Shown: positions 1 to 12,665, counted from the first letter of the stretch. The stretch is 64,000 nucleotides of DNA from Dillenia suffruticosa (GCA_033439265.1 JAVTVX010000019.1:7447501-7511500); one strand, 5' to 3'. Numbers and translations are program-made. Notes: generated from the sequence alone by a model not told the origin.

Positions 1-952
1 ATGGCTATATTGGGGATAAAGGTACTATTTTAGTCAGTTTTTGCTTTTATCCCCCCTAAGTTTACATTTTCAAGTATTCACAAAAGAGAAAATTTCTTCC
101 TTCCATTGTAGCCATTTCCTTTGCTTACTTGTTGTCTTGCAAATTTAATAAAGAGGAGTGAAAGGGGTAAACAAATAGGACAAAATTTTATCAATTCATC
201 TATTTGTAGAAATAAGTTTTATAAAGAAATATGCTGTCATTTTTGGAGAGGCTGATAGCACTTATTATTAACAAGAAACCACAAATTAGTTGCATTAGCT
301 GTTTACCAGAAATTAGTTGCATTAGCTGTTTAGATAATTGTTAAGAAATGTGTCCCATGTATACATGCAAGACTTAAAACATTAGTTGCTGTGTTTTTTC
401 CATCCACATCCTCCTATGACCCAGTTTTCTTCCACACCTCCCCAGTGAAGGGGATAGCTTCTTAAGAGCGCCTTTCTGGTGTGGAAGTCTTTACGATAGT
501 TTTTAAACAAGACACAAATTGGGAGATTGAATATGATTGCAGTCGACATATTAGATAGAAATAAACTTGAAAATAGTTCAAGTGGTTTGCCGAGTCGGTG
601 CAACCCATGTCTACAAGGGAAAAGTGTTCAGAGGGAATGGGAATTCATAAGCTAGAAGCTGTTAGTAGCAGGAAGGGCTTTCAGTGGCTTTGAGTTTGAA
701 CAAACTATATACTGTTGTTGAGTAGTTAAATACATGTTAAGGTAGTTGATGAAGAAAAAATGAACTTATTACCTTCAAATTGAACAATAGCTTAGTTCAT
801 TATCATATGATAAGTTGAACCAAGAGTGACCATTTTTTCTTTTATATTGCATTCTGTTGCAGATGGCAAGTTGGAATATGGAGGGTCTTTTCTCTCTTTA
901 GTCAATTTGTATGTGTGTATGTGCATGCATAAACTTATTTATTCATTGTGCA
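1..952. other. non-coding DNA, no recognised gene
   Basis: No coding region or element terminus is recognisable here. The sequence is AT-rich with scattered stops in all frames. It ends at a good splice acceptor (ttgtgcag) that begins the armadillo-type exon fragment, so it could be old intron sequence or the interior of a transposon. Confidence 0.4.
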
Positions 953-1039
953 GGCAAGAAGCTGCTGGTGCATTGTGGAATCTATCATTTGATGATAGGA
1001 ATTGCTAAGCAATTGCAGCTGCTGTTGGCGTTGAAGCTT
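953..1039 (+). pseudogene. ARABIDILLO-like armadillo-repeat exon fragment
   Basis: The translation reads QEAAGALWNLSFDDRN, then Cys and a TAA stop, then AIAAAVGVEAL. This is the armadillo repeat found in plant ARABIDILLO proteins (F-box plus armadillo proteins that promote lateral root branching), where the residues after DDRN are normally Arg-Glu. Both splice signals look intact (tgcag acceptor, gtatgg donor). The in-frame stop and the absence of any other armadillo repeat on either side show that this is a relic. It is either a dead gene fragment or an exon captured by the CACTA element whose transposase exons begin about 2 kb downstream. The family match comes from the sequence; the capture is inference. 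Confidence 0.7.
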
Positions 1040-1754
1040 TGGTATGGGCAACCTTGCTGCTGTTTTTTTTTTTTTTTTTTCTGATTTATCTTATGGGCAA
1101 GCATGTTTGTACATACTTTCATGACTTCTCAATGAAAGTATTGTGACAAAATTTAATTGATTAGTGCTACACTTCATTTTCTTCATCTGGGATACATAAA
1201 ACATAATCTTTACTGCTTCAATCATTGGACCTGTTTTTATGCCGTATACATGATTAGTGCTAGAAGGTTGCTTTACTTTGTGAAACTTCTTTTCTCCGGT
1301 AATTTTGAGTTTGTTTTCTTATTGCCAGTATAGTCTACAGTTAATGTTGCTTATCTTTGAACATTCTTCAGCTTCAACCTAGAACACTTCAGGTTCGTCC
1401 ATCAATGATCAAAGTTGAGGCAGATCCAAGGCTTTCAAATAGACAATCTTGATTACCCCGGCTCCTTTTATTTTTGACGTTGGGACATACCAAGTTAGGT
1501 CCATCACTTTGGTTAGCAAATGCTCTTAGTTCTTGTACTGATTTTCATGTGTCCTGTGTAAGCCACGAAGTATCTCAAAGATGCATGGAATCGCTGTTAA
1601 CTAAAGTATTTGTTACCTTGAACTCTCTTGCTTTGACCATTATATGTACGATTTAGTTTAATCCCACATATTTAATTACGATGTAATTGTGTAAAGTATA
1701 TGCATGTGTTTGTGATTAAAGAGATTCAGAAATGGTTCTCCCCTTTGATTTGCA
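1040..1754. other. non-coding DNA between two exon-like fragments
   Basis: AT-rich sequence with a poly-T run at about 1063-1080. No recognisable coding segment or element terminus was found. It may be residual intron sequence. Confidence 0.35.
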
Positions 1755-1839
1755 GGGTTTATTCTCCGAGTGCTCGAGTATTAAAACTATACAGACAATC
1801 ACTGTGCATTGCTCAAAGGGTTCCTTCCTGCACTAGAGG
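1755..1839 (+). pseudogene. possible LYR-motif protein exon fragment
   Basis: A short open stretch between an acceptor (tttgcag) and a donor (gtgagg) reads approximately YSPSARVLKLYRQSLCIAQR followed by VPSC. Leu-Tyr-Arg placed near the start of a short helix-forming segment is the signature of LYR-family mitochondrial assembly factors (Complex1_LYR). No following exon with the rest of the roughly 80-residue domain was found. The identification rests on one motif of about 25 residues and may be chance. If real, it is a truncated copy beside the ARABIDILLO fragment, consistent with gene-fragment capture. Confidence 0.3.
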
Positions 1840-2999
1840 TGAGGTTTCCGATTCTTTGCATTGCTTTGATTGAAGAGTATTTCATTGTTGAACCAACAAG
1901 GGAGGAAAAAGAATCTTTTCCAGAATTTACTCATTTCTGAACACGCAGAAACTCTATCCATTCCTAAGTCACTCTATGTTGATTATGTTATCTTCTCGTG
2001 TGAAGCCACTTATTTGTTTCACTACAATTTCAGAATATGCCTGTTGTTGGAAGCTAGTTGCAACTTTAACTTTCCTTTCAATTTCCTTTTCTTGCTGCTA
2101 GGGTCTATCACAATGCTTGTGTCTTTATAGCATGGAAAAATAAATTTTGAAAGAATAAACGTTGTGTTTAATGGGTAGTCTTTATTTTTTTTTCTTTTGG
2201 GAACATAAAAAGTTCTTTTTTTTTTTTTTATGTGAGCTAGTGTTGCAAAGCTAATCAATTGAAAATGAGATTCGAATCACTTGACTTTATATTTGTGACT
2301 CAAATGTAATGACAAAATGATGAATTTTACTATTACAGATGTCTTAAATTTGGTAAACCTGCTCTCTCTAAATTCTACATTTCATAAATCGAATGCTTTC
2401 ATAATGCAATAATTCTTTTTGCTTGTCACAAGTGCACTCACTAAATAGTGCCTGCTGTATTCCAATGTCAGTCAAATGATTTTATCAGCTAGATGATACC
2501 ATTGCTTTGTGCTTACTATTCAAATAGAACACCTTTCGAAAGGGGGTTTCTCCTTCACTAATTATTGAACGGTAACTGCTGATGTGTACTAAGAACTAGT
2601 AAAAAAGGCACTTTTCATATTTCTGTTAGCATGGCAGGCATATTACTGAATTTCTTTTGAAATTGCAGTTAATAAACTGTGAAGTTGATGTCTTAAGTTA
2701 AAGTCCACACATGGGTTTCATTTACTGCATTCCGAAAAGAGACAAAATACTGGCTTGCTCTAAATTATTGGGCCTAGCCTTATGTTAATACTTCACCTGA
2801 AATTCTTATTTAGTTGATTTACTATAATGGGTTGCTTGGATATTCAGGTTGAGGCTAAGAGGGCTTTATCTAGAGAGGAGTAGTATTTCTCCGGTACAAC
2901 CACAAACTCTTTCAGCTACAAAAGTTAAAACATGTTAAGCTTCTTAACGCACATTCTTATCAATTCCTAAAACATGTAATTGTTGTTTTCCTTATTTAT
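1840..2999. other. non-coding DNA upstream of transposase exons
   Basis: AT-rich with no clear domain. A short open stretch after an acceptor at about 2848 (VEAKRALSREE, then stop) cannot be assigned. No CACTA-type left terminus was found here. Confidence 0.35.
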
Positions 3000-3019
3000 C
3001 TAACATTTCTAATTTTTAG

Positions 3020-5876
3020 TATAAACGTGGGGGACACGCTCAACATTCACAAGGACGATCTACCACTGCCCCTTCCCTTTCCCCTTCTCCTTTGCCATCC
3101 CCATCCCCCTCTACTTCTGAATCTGCTGCAGCCCCATCTTCTTCAGTTGCACCTTCAGTGCAACATTCAAATGATGCGCAAGACATATGCAAAGAAGATA
3201 CACAACATATCATAACCGCATGTTGAGATTCGTTAGTATTTTATTTTATAATTTTATTTAATATGATTATTTTTATATATATAGTTCTTTTAATTATATT
3301 TGTTATTTACCATTGCTCTTTTGTAAATTCGTATTCTTTAGATTCTCAAATTCAGTATATATGGTTCGTATTCTTAATAGAATTGTAAATAATCATTGGG
3401 GAGGGATATCGACCACTTACACAAGCACTTGGAATGAATCGGAGGACCATGAAATAAGACGAATTTTCAACAAGAAAGTTGGTGATCACATTTGCAATGT
3501 GATTAATAAAGCGAAAACAAGTTGGACAAAGCCACATTGTATCACAGACGATAATTGGATGAGAATATTGGCCATTTGGGAGTCCGAGGATAGTATAAAG
3601 AAAAGCGAGCAGAACAAGAGGAACAGATCATGTAATTTTGGCCAAGAGTCTGCAACTTATGTGAGGGGTTGATCAATATCGATAAGCATCGAAAAAGATT
3701 GGTAACTCAATGAAAATACCTATATTTCTTTAAATCAATTAATTTATGTTCTTACTTTTTCATTAATCAAAACAATGAGTGGTTTTTATCTTTATAATTT
3801 TTTTAAATAGGCTAAAGAAAAGGGTTCTGAGCCTTCATATATGGACACTTTTGAGCGTACATTTCAGAAGAAGGACAAAACCTGGAGTGGGGAGAGAGCA
3901 AGAGCTATATCGGTATGTGATTGACCACTTTTGTAGTTTAGTGTTTTATATATATTGAATTTGAATTTTGACAACTCCTCTCTCACAGATTCATAACTTG
4001 CATTGCGCTCATTAGATAATATGATGTCTTTTATTTTTTGGATAGACTTATCAAATGTTGGTTATGTATGTTAATTGATGCCCATATTGGCTGGATTGAT
4101 TGTAATTCATTAAGGTGATTAGTATTCTGCATACTATTGGGATATGCTACTTTTACACTTAGGATGTTCTTTGGGTACATTACCTCTGAAGGCCCTAATA
4201 AAGTTTTCGCTGCAAGCTGCACCTAATTACTTACTGAAGATAATTTGGTGAGAGAATTAGTTGTATTGAGGGGGTTAAATTTCTATCCTTGGGATAAATC
4301 TTCAGCTCTGAAAGCTCTTGTTGAGTAAACTTTGATATCCGGATGAATTTGAATTTCTTTCTTCAATTCTCTTTATTGGGTGGCATTATCTATCAAAGAA
4401 TAAATAAATTAAAAAACCAGGACTAGAATGGCATCCCTCTTCATATTTTGGCTGATTTAATGACATATTCTCATCTATGATCCTGTTGACTTTTTTATTG
4501 GAGAAGGGTGTTTAATAATTGGATTAAAAATTGATACCTTGTTCTGGATACCTCTTGTAATGAGTTTGATTGCTCCATAGTCCATTCATGTTCCAGCAGT
4601 GTAATGGTTTGGCTCCAACTCAATATTGTATTAGGTTACTGGTCAATATAGACTAAGACTAATGAAGAATCAATTTCCTGTTAGCCTCTCATAATTGTGT
4701 ATCCCATAGCAGTGCATTGATTTGCCTATGACACGATCTATTAATATGTTAGACAATGTATATGCTCTAATGTGGTATTGTACTTAATACACACATGAAG
4801 GAAAGCAAATGGATGCAAAGAGAGCTCAATACACATGATGCTATATAATGCCAATCTCTCTCTCTCTCCTCTCTCTCTCTCGTATGTGATACGGGGATAT
4901 GCCATTTGTTTCACCACCTCAAGATTTTTCTTTTCAGAATCAATCACTTCTGGCATGTGTTTTCCTCTTTGAAAGAGAAAAAGAACAAATCATAATATGA
5001 CTCGAAAATTGTTGTCATGTGCATCCCAGCAGGAAAGTATATCCTTGATAATTTGATTGCAGTACTACTTGCATGGACTTTACATGAGGATTTGGGAAAA
5101 GAAATATTTATTTTCCAATCCATAAACAGTATTTCCATTAGATATTAATTTAACTATATAATAAAATCAAATTAGCATAGGGTAAGAATGTGAGAATGCG
5201 ATTTTGACAATCCAATCGTCATCACTATTTGTTTTTTATTTGTTTTAATAATTTCATTCTAATTTCATTCGGTTGGTTTATTGTTAATCCAATTGTCATC
5301 ACTATTTGTTTTTTTGTGTTTATTTTTTTCTTTTCTTTTCTTAAATTTTATTGGACTTATTTTCTTGGACTCATTTTGTATGGTATGATTTGGTAGATAT
5401 ATTCTACTTCACTTTATTATTTGTGCATACTTTTTTGTCTTCTTCATATTTTTATGAACTTGTAATTCTTCATTCTTATTACTTTCTTTGACTTTCCTTT
5501 TGATGTCCATCATTAAAATGCAGGAGAAATATAATGAACTACTACTGGCTAATTTGAGTGGTGGTGATGATGGTACATTATCTGAGCAATCTGTTGATAA
5601 TATGGCAGCGTGGTTAGAGGCAATTGGTGGGGGTAAAGAAAGGAAGAATATTTGGCATGGGATCCTTGCGCGAAGTGTACACACCTATTCCTTCATGCTC
5701 CACTGCGGCCATTACAATGAAACAAGTCCAACTAGACGAAGAAGTGCTTGGTCTCAAAGTAGAACTTGCAAAAAAAGATGAACAAATGAGTCCAACTTAT
5801 CCCCTCGTTGAGTCAGGTTCCACCTTCTATGCCTCCTACTGATGACCTCGATGCTAACAACCAACATGATGATTGA
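3020..5876 (+). pseudogene. CACTA (En/Spm) accessory transposase, Transposase_24-like, decayed
   Basis: Several exon-like blocks in order resemble the plant Ptta/En/Spm transposase family (Transposase_24), thought to be a DNA-binding, TNPA-like protein of CACTA elements. Block 1 (3020-3225) begins KRGGHAQHSQGRSTTAP and is Ser/Pro-rich. Block 2 (about 3313-3702) carries the W/K-rich core (WNESEDHEIRRIFNKKVGD ... WESEDSIKKSEQNKRNR) and ends INIDKHRKRL before a gtaact donor. Block 3 (3811-3912) continues AKEKGSEPSYMDTFERTF. Block 4 (5524-5876) has EKYNELLLAN and, in another frame, GRIFGMGSLREVYT, ending PPTDDLDANNQHDD-stop. Frameshifts are visible near 3664, in the G-run at 5629-5634, and around 5790, so this copy is not functional. 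No DDE-type TNPD catalytic gene is present. The downstream repeat array at 6360-6893 belongs to the same element. Confidence 0.7.
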
Positions 5877-6359
5877 TGGTTGTTTGTTCGATATTATTCG
5901 CATATTGTTATTGGATGAATATTGGACGATATTTATTTTGTTATTACTATCTTTGATGTTGAACATTAGACTATATTTACATTTGTTTGATTTTGATTTT
6001 ATTCACATTTTGTTCGATGTACAAACTCTTATTCGATAGTTGTTTGTTGATTGCAAAATTTGTAGATTTATTATATGAATGTTCGTTGGCTGAACATTTA
6101 TGGTTTTTTGGCTCCGCTACATATGAATCGAATATTTGGTTGGATATGAATGATATTGGATTGGATAGTGATTGATGGAATTTTTTTGTTCAATTGGATA
6201 TTTGAATGTTGGTTGCACAGGTTTTTTTATTTATTTTTTACAGGGAAAAATATTAAAACAAACGGAATTTTTTTTTTCCTAATTTCACATTTATGTCGCC
6301 AAAGAATTTACATATTCGTCAAGTTCGTCACTAAGTTAGGCACGAATTAATATCGGTAA

Positions 6360-6893
6360 ATATTGCCTGAGGTTAGAAATGGATAGAGTAGGCCGTTGCT
6401 GAGTTTAATGATGGATAAGAGCGCTCGTTGCTGAGTTCAGCGACGGATAAGAGCGCCCATCACTAAGTTTAGCGATGGATAGGATGTTCATCGCTAAGTT
6501 TAGCAACAAACAAAGATGTCCGTCGTTGAATTTAGCGACGGATAAAGTTATCTATCGCTGAGGTGAGTTACAGATAGAACGGTCTGACGCTTAAGTTAGC
6601 GACAAATAGGGATATCCGTCACTAACCTAAGCGATGAAAATCACCATCCGTCGCTAAAAGTTAGCGACGGATTCATTTCTTCGTAGCTAATTTAGTCACG
6701 AAATTTTCCGATGAAATTTTTTTCATCACTATTTTGGTGAAGAATTTCATTTTTCCGTCGCTAAGCTTTTGCGATGCCGTATTAGCGATGAAACAATTTT
6801 CGTCGTTAAATCCATAGTTGATATATTTAGCGATGAATTTTTCTAAGATTTTCATCGCTAAATCCGTCATCAATGCCGTGTTTTCTTATGGTG
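6360..6893. repeat. CACTA subterminal repeat array and degenerate right end
   Basis: A run of imperfect, roughly 35-45 bp units built on tttagcgacggat and its complement, alternating in orientation (for example at 6440-6650). It ends in ttttcttatggtg at 6881-6893, a degenerate version of the ttttcttgtagtg terminus of CACTA elements. In En/Spm the TNPA protein binds multiple short subterminal motifs. By analogy the GCGACGGA motif is the likely binding site for the protein encoded upstream, but that link is inference. The same motif fills the four short CACTA copies downstream. Confidence 0.65.
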
Positions 6894-6989
6894 TTTATAA
6901 GAGTCAAATTATTGATGTCAGATTGTTCTAATTTTTCTTCCACAAACTATTTAGCTGCTTGGTGTCCATGCTTATGTTCAAAGACCTCT

Positions 6990-7219
6990 AAGTCAGTCAC
7001 AACTCACTTCAAGGTTTCCTTTTATAATTGGATAAGTTGTTCATTACAATGCTTGAAAAAATTAGAGTTTTTAAAACCGAACTAATAATCAACTTGGCCA
7101 ATCTAAGTCGATCACAACTCATTTCAAGATTTCCTTCTACAATTGGATAAATTGTTCATAACAATACTTGAAAAAAAAAACTAGTGTTTTTAAAACCAAA
7201 TCAATAATCAACTCAGCCA
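6990..7219. repeat. 115-bp tandem duplication
   Basis: Two units with a period of 115 bp (6990-7104 and 7105-7219) share agtc-gtcacaactca, an aattggataa-ttgttcat-ac block and gtttttaaaacc. The second unit runs into the left end of the probable MITE at 7181, so the duplication includes the MITE's left tip. Confidence 0.7.
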
Positions 7220-7556
7220 ATCTATCAGTTCATTAGTTCATTGATTGAACCAGTCAAACCATTTTACGAATCAGATGATATTATGATCATGTCATATATA
7301 TAATTTGCGTATTATATATTTTAAAATAAAATAAAATAAAATTCATATATTTATATGAAAAAAAGAATTTGTATAAAAAAACAATGACTGCAATGAAAAA
7401 TCAATCGGACCGGTTTTAACGGTTTTGATCGATTTTAAACGATTTTGACTGGATTTGATTTTATTCGATTTAATAATACAAACTGAATCGAACGATGGAA
7501 TGATTCATAATCGAACCGGTTGAACTAGCCGGTCCAGTCCGATTTTGCAAACCCTG
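7181..7556. mobile_element. probable hAT-type MITE rich in AACCGG motifs
   Basis: The left end (ctagtgtttttaaaacc) and the right end (gattttgcaaaccctgg) are imperfect inverted repeats. The interior is dense in fuzzy ccggtt/gaacc motifs (7410-7545) and has no coding capacity. This composition is familiar from short hAT-like plant elements with terminal ~AGGGTTTTxAAAACC repeats. I could not find a clean 8-bp target duplication, so the boundaries are approximate and the class is an inference. Confidence 0.4.
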
Positions 7557-8191
7557 GAAAATAGGTAATAAATGAATTTTTAGAGTTGAGAAGAAATGTA
7601 GGACATATGTAATCTCCAAAATAATTATAATATAATATGTTAATCTAGTAACTGTATTAAAATTATTTTATCTCTAATTAATTCTACTAAATAATTAAAA
7701 CTATATTTCAAAATAAATATTATATTATTTATAGAATTCAATAAATAGAATCTATTATTTTATTCTTGGCATGTATATATTCCTATGTGCCATCCCTCTA
7801 TAAAAGACCCGTAATTGTGATTCAACAAAATATATAAATAAATGTATTATCTTCTCCTCAATTATTTAATACTATGAATCCCTTATCTAAAGTAGATGTA
7901 CAAAATATTTAATTTATTTTCCATTAGGCAATGAAACTTGACAAATTTTATAAATATTCGACATGATAAAAAATTGTATCATTAGATTTAGTTTCTGGAT
8001 TGTCGACTAAGGCGAATCAAGAGGGCGATTTTTAATACAATCAACATAGTTCTCTATTATTTATGCATATCCCAATAAACCAATGCCGTATATCCAACGT
8101 ACGATGGCCTTTACCATAAAAGATTTCAATTATAATACCTTAAAGTATATAATAATGATTTCATAGATTCATTCACATACACTCAAGATTA
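7557..8191. other. AT-rich spacer
   Basis: No gene or element terminus is visible. The last three bases (tta) are the candidate left target duplication of the following CACTA copy. Confidence 0.4.
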
Positions 8192-11100
8192 CACTACAAA
8201 AAAATATGGTTTTAGCGATGGATTTTAACGGCGGAAAAATTTTGTCGCTATTTTGTGATGGATTTAGCGACGAAAAATTTTTTCGTCGTTAATTTGCAAC
8301 GAAATTAGTGACAAAAAATTATTCATAGCTAAATTTGCAACGAATAAATTATTCGTGACTAAATTTGTCACTAATTGGCAACAAAAAAATTTTTATGGCT
8401 AAATCCGTTGCTAATTGGAGACGAAAAATTTTTTGTTGTAAAATTTGTCGCTAATTAATAACGAATAAAAATTTTGTGACTAAATTTTGTCACGGAAACT
8501 GTTATCCGTCACTAAATTTAGCGACGAAAATATTTCATCATTAATTAGCTACAAAAATTTTCCGTCACTAATTAGTCACGGCAAAAATATTTGTCACAAA
8601 ATTTAGCAACAAATTCTAAAATTCGTGGCTAATTTCGTCACTAATTAGCCACAAAAAAATATTTGTGGCAAAATTTAGCCACAAAAAAATTTTCCGTATC
8701 TCTTTTTTTAACATATTCTAAATAATGAAATCGAATTTAATACATATTAAATATTACAATTCTCACCAATTTGATAATTTTTAACAATAAATAATTCAAC
8801 CAATTTGTAACAAATAATTTTCAATTAGTCGCGGCTATCGATTTCACTATTTGTGTTTTTATCTTCTACGTCCATTCGCTTCTCTTATATAGTTCAATTG
8901 TCTATGAAAGTTCAATTATTCATTTTCATTTGTTATTGCCATTAGCAATGAACACAATATCTCATACATTCACTTCCGATGATCTATCTCGTCTGACAAG
9001 TAAATCAAACAGTATAGTTTTGGAGGATGGCGGCAATGAGACGGATAACTACGGATAAACGGTAATTCATTTATTTTATTTTATTACACTTTTATTTTAT
9101 TAATTTATATTAACTACTCATATTTAATATTTTATAATATCTTAAATAAGCATTTAATTTTATTATTTTATTATTTTTTTTTATTTTTTAAAGACTAATA
9201 TTATTTTATTTTTTAAATATTTTATTATTTAGCAATGGATTTAGCGACGAATTAGAAATTTGTCGCTAAATTTAACGAGACATTCAAGAACCGGTCTCTA
9301 AGTTAACGACGAATTAAAAATTCATTGTTGATTTAGCGACGGATTCCACGATCCATCGTTAAATTTAATTTTTTTAATTTAACATTTTATATTATATTTT
9401 ATTTTGTTATTTTATTATTTTATTCATTTATATTACCTAAACATATTTATTCGGAATCCATCACTAAATTTAGCGACGAATTCAAGAGTCCGTCGCTAAG
9501 TGAGCGACGGATTTACAAATTCGTCACTGATTTAGTGATGGATTCCACAATGCGTCGCTAAATTTATTTTTTTTTTAATTTAACATTTTATTATTTTATT
9601 CATTTATATTACCTAAACATATTTACTATTTTATAATTATTTTAAATTCAATTTTTTATTATTTTATATTTTTATTTTTTAAATAATAATATTATTTTAT
9701 TTTTTAAAATATTTTATTATTTAGTAATAGATTTTGCGACGAATTCGGAATTAGTCACTAAATTTAGCGACGAATTCGGAATACATCGCTAAATTTAGCG
9801 ACGCATTCAAGAATTCATCGCTAAGTTAGTTACGGATTTAAAATTTTGTCACTAATTTAGCGAGTGATTCCACGATCCGTCACTAAATTTAATTTTTTTT
9901 AATTTAACATTTTATATTTTATTTTATTTTGTTATTTTAGTATTTTATTCATTTATAGTACCTAAACATATTTATTATTTTAAAATTATTTTAAATTCAT
10001 TTTTTTATTATTTTATATTTTTATTTTTTAAATAATAATATTATTTTATTTTTTTTAATATTTTATTATTTAACGATGAATTTAGCGACAAATCATGCGA
10101 CGAATCATCATTTTATATTATTTGATTAATTTATGTTAACCAATCACATTTATTATTTTATAATATTTGAAATTACTTTATAACAAATCATCATTTTATT
10201 TTATTTTATTATTATTAATAATATTTTATATCATTGGTCCATTAGCTAATTTTGTATTTTATATTTTATTTTATTTTATTATTTTATATTAACAAATCAT
10301 ATTTATTATTTTCTAATATTTTAAAATTAAATTTTATTTTTTATATTTCTTTTTTAAAGAATACTATGATTTTATTTTTTAAAATCTTTTATTATTTTAT
10401 TCTAAATTAGTATTTTAATTTTTATAACAAATATTATCATTTTTTATTATTTTGTTATTATTAATAAAATATGATAGTAAGATAACAAATTAAAAAAAAA
10501 CCATATTTTAAAATAGCATTTTATTTTATTTTTAGGAATAAAGCTAATATATTTTTTATTCATTTATTATTTTATTATTTTACAAAAAATTATCATATTT
10601 ATTATTTTTAATTAATATGTTATATTTTATTTTTTAATTCATTTATTATTTTATTTTACGTTAGTCTTTTATTATTTGATAAAAAATTATTATTTTTTAA
10701 TTAATTTGTTATATTTTATTTTATTTTATCATTTTAAAGAGTAGAATTATTTTTTTAAAACTAACATTTTGTTATTTTATAATAAAAATATCATTTATAT
10801 TATTTTATTATTTTTTAGAAAATTATTAGAATAAGATAATAAGTAAAACAAGAAAAAGGAACAAGACCAAGTAAGACAATTGGTCTGGTGGTCGTGTTTT
10901 CTAACCATTTTACTTCTGCGAAGGTTCGATCCATGGGAAAAGCAAACGGAGGCAATTTTGAGGGATTTTTCACAAGTCAAGGCCGCAGATGTGGATGCAG
11001 GCCGGGTGCGGACGTTGGTGGGCCGCGGACGCTGGCAGGCTTTATAATTAGAGATGAGTTTAAATCTATCGCTAAGTAAATATAAAATTAAATAAAATAT

Positions 11101-11326
11101 AATATTAATATAATAATTAAATAAATTATAAATTATAAATTTAGTGACGAAAATTAAATATCCGTTGGATCTGGAAAATTTGTCGCTAAGTTTAGCATCA
11201 AAAAAGTTTTCGTTGCTAAATCTATCGTTATTTTAGCAACGAATTTCTCATTTCGTCGGTAAATTTTTACGACGCGTCGTTAGTAACGAAAAATTTTTCG
11301 TCGCTAAAATAGTGTTTTTTTTAGTG
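8192..11326. mobile_element. non-autonomous CACTA element, 3.1 kb
   Basis: Begins cactacaaaaaaatatgg and ends in agtgttttttttagtg (reverse complement begins cactaaaaaaaacact). Flanking triplets are tta and tca, a 2-of-3 match to a 3-bp target duplication. Both ends are packed with tttagcgacga / tcgtcgctaaat repeats in both orientations (8210-8690, 9230-9540, 9735-10100 and 11145-11310). The centre is long (A/T)n sequence. A tRNA-like module sits at about 10840-11050. There is no transposase gene, so movement would need proteins from a related element such as the one at 3-6.9 kb. Confidence 0.8.
10840..11050 (+). other. tRNA-like (pol III A/B box) module inside CACTA element
   Basis: After gataataagtaaaac comes tggtctggtgg at 10881-10891, close to the A-box consensus TGGCNNAGTGG. 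It is followed by aggttcgatcc at 10922-10932, matching the B box GGTTCGANTCC, 41 bp downstream, which is tRNA-like spacing. Then come ttttcacaag and GC-rich sequence. The same order recurs in three other CACTA copies of this window. No cloverleaf closes, so it is not a tRNA gene. Confidence 0.6.
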
Positions 11327-11616
11327 TCAAGAGCACATAAATTGCATGCAACTATAGAGTTCTAATTTTTACTCATAGTACATTTTAAAAAATTACTATA
11401 TATGTCATGTTGCACTTGCTTGTCACCTGCACTAACTTCAATTGAGTATGGATCTTATTCAAATCTAAACATTTATTGATCAACAAGATAAATCATTTTT
11501 GACAATTAAAAGACTCACAAGTTATATTTTAAATCTTGATAAAGTGTCTAGTTTCTTCAATTAACTATGAATCATTTACTTTAAGTTGATGTAACCATGC
11601 CTTATACCTTATGTAT
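11327..11616. other. spacer between CACTA and LTR elements
   Basis: AT-rich sequence with no recognisable gene. Confidence 0.4.
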
Positions 11617-11621
11617 GTATC

Positions 11622-11912
11622 TATAACAACTATAGTTAGTGGTTAATCATAGTTAGAAATATTAGGTAGTAGTTAATACATTAGTTAGTAGTTAATAGAA
11701 ATAGTTAAATAATTAATAAAAATAGTATAAATAATAATGTTAAGACATGTATTGGTATGGAATTGAATGTAATAAAATGAAATCTCTATTTCTCTCTTTC
11801 ACCCTCTCTATCTCTCTATAGTCTTTCTCTCTTTATCTCTCAATTCTTTGTCTCTCTCTCTCCCTCATTCTATCTCTCTATACATTTTTATCCTCTGAAG
11901 AGGATTGTTACA
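11622..11912 (+). repeat. 5' LTR of the short retroelement
   Basis: A 291-bp direct repeat of 12666-12959. It begins tataaca (mutated from tgtaaca) and ends tgttaca, three bases before the Met-tRNA primer-binding site. Confidence 0.88.
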
Positions 11913-12291
11913 AATTGGTATCAGAGTATACATTTCTTGGTGAATCTTTGTCTTCAAAGAACAAATGCAAGAATCAACCATGGAAATCAAAGGAAATCAT
12001 TTTCGGTTGGTACAAAACATGGATGAAATCAATCAAAAAATTGATGAACGTGGCAAAAGGATGGACGCTCTCATGACACGTATATTGAAATATTAGGTAT
12101 CAATGAAGATATCAACACTTTGGTGAAAATGAAGCAAGAAAATAAAAAAAAATGGAAAGCAATGAAACAAATCAAGTGGTAAGTGACATAATATCAAAAC
12201 CCAGGGAAGAACAAGGTATAGAATCATTTTCTAAACCTCTCATTTTTCTACTCCTAATGAAAAAATGTTGAGAGTAAAAATATTTCAAGTG

Positions 12292-12387
12292 TCTAAGAAA
12301 GAATGGTCTTGCATGTTCAAGAAAGAAGGGTCTTGTATGTCCAAGAAAGAATGGTTTTGCATGTCTAAGAAAGAAGTTCTTGATGGT
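12292..12387 (+). repeat. 24-bp coding tandem repeat in the retroelement interior
   Basis: Four units of tctaagaaagaatggtcttg-catg type with a period of 24 bp. They encode SKKEWSCM, FKKEGSCM, SKKEWFCM and SKKEVLDG in the open frame 12265-12567. The function of this open frame is unknown. Confidence 0.8.
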
Positions 12388-12665
12388 GGATTCTTACCAA
12401 ACTCTCCAAAAATTAAATTTCTAATGTTCGTCGGGAAAAATCAGTCACCAAAAAGAAATTCAAGAAATGTCTCTATCAAGCTCTCTCATTTCTATTTTTC
12501 TCTCACTACTCTTCATATAACTCAAGTTATATCGATTATTCTTTTTTTTTATCATCTTATCTTTTAATACAAATGCAAGTCATGGTTCCAAATTTATGGA
12601 TTCAAATTTCAATTCTTGATTTTTTTCTATTCTTGAGAACAAGGATGTTTTCAAGGGAAAAGTAT

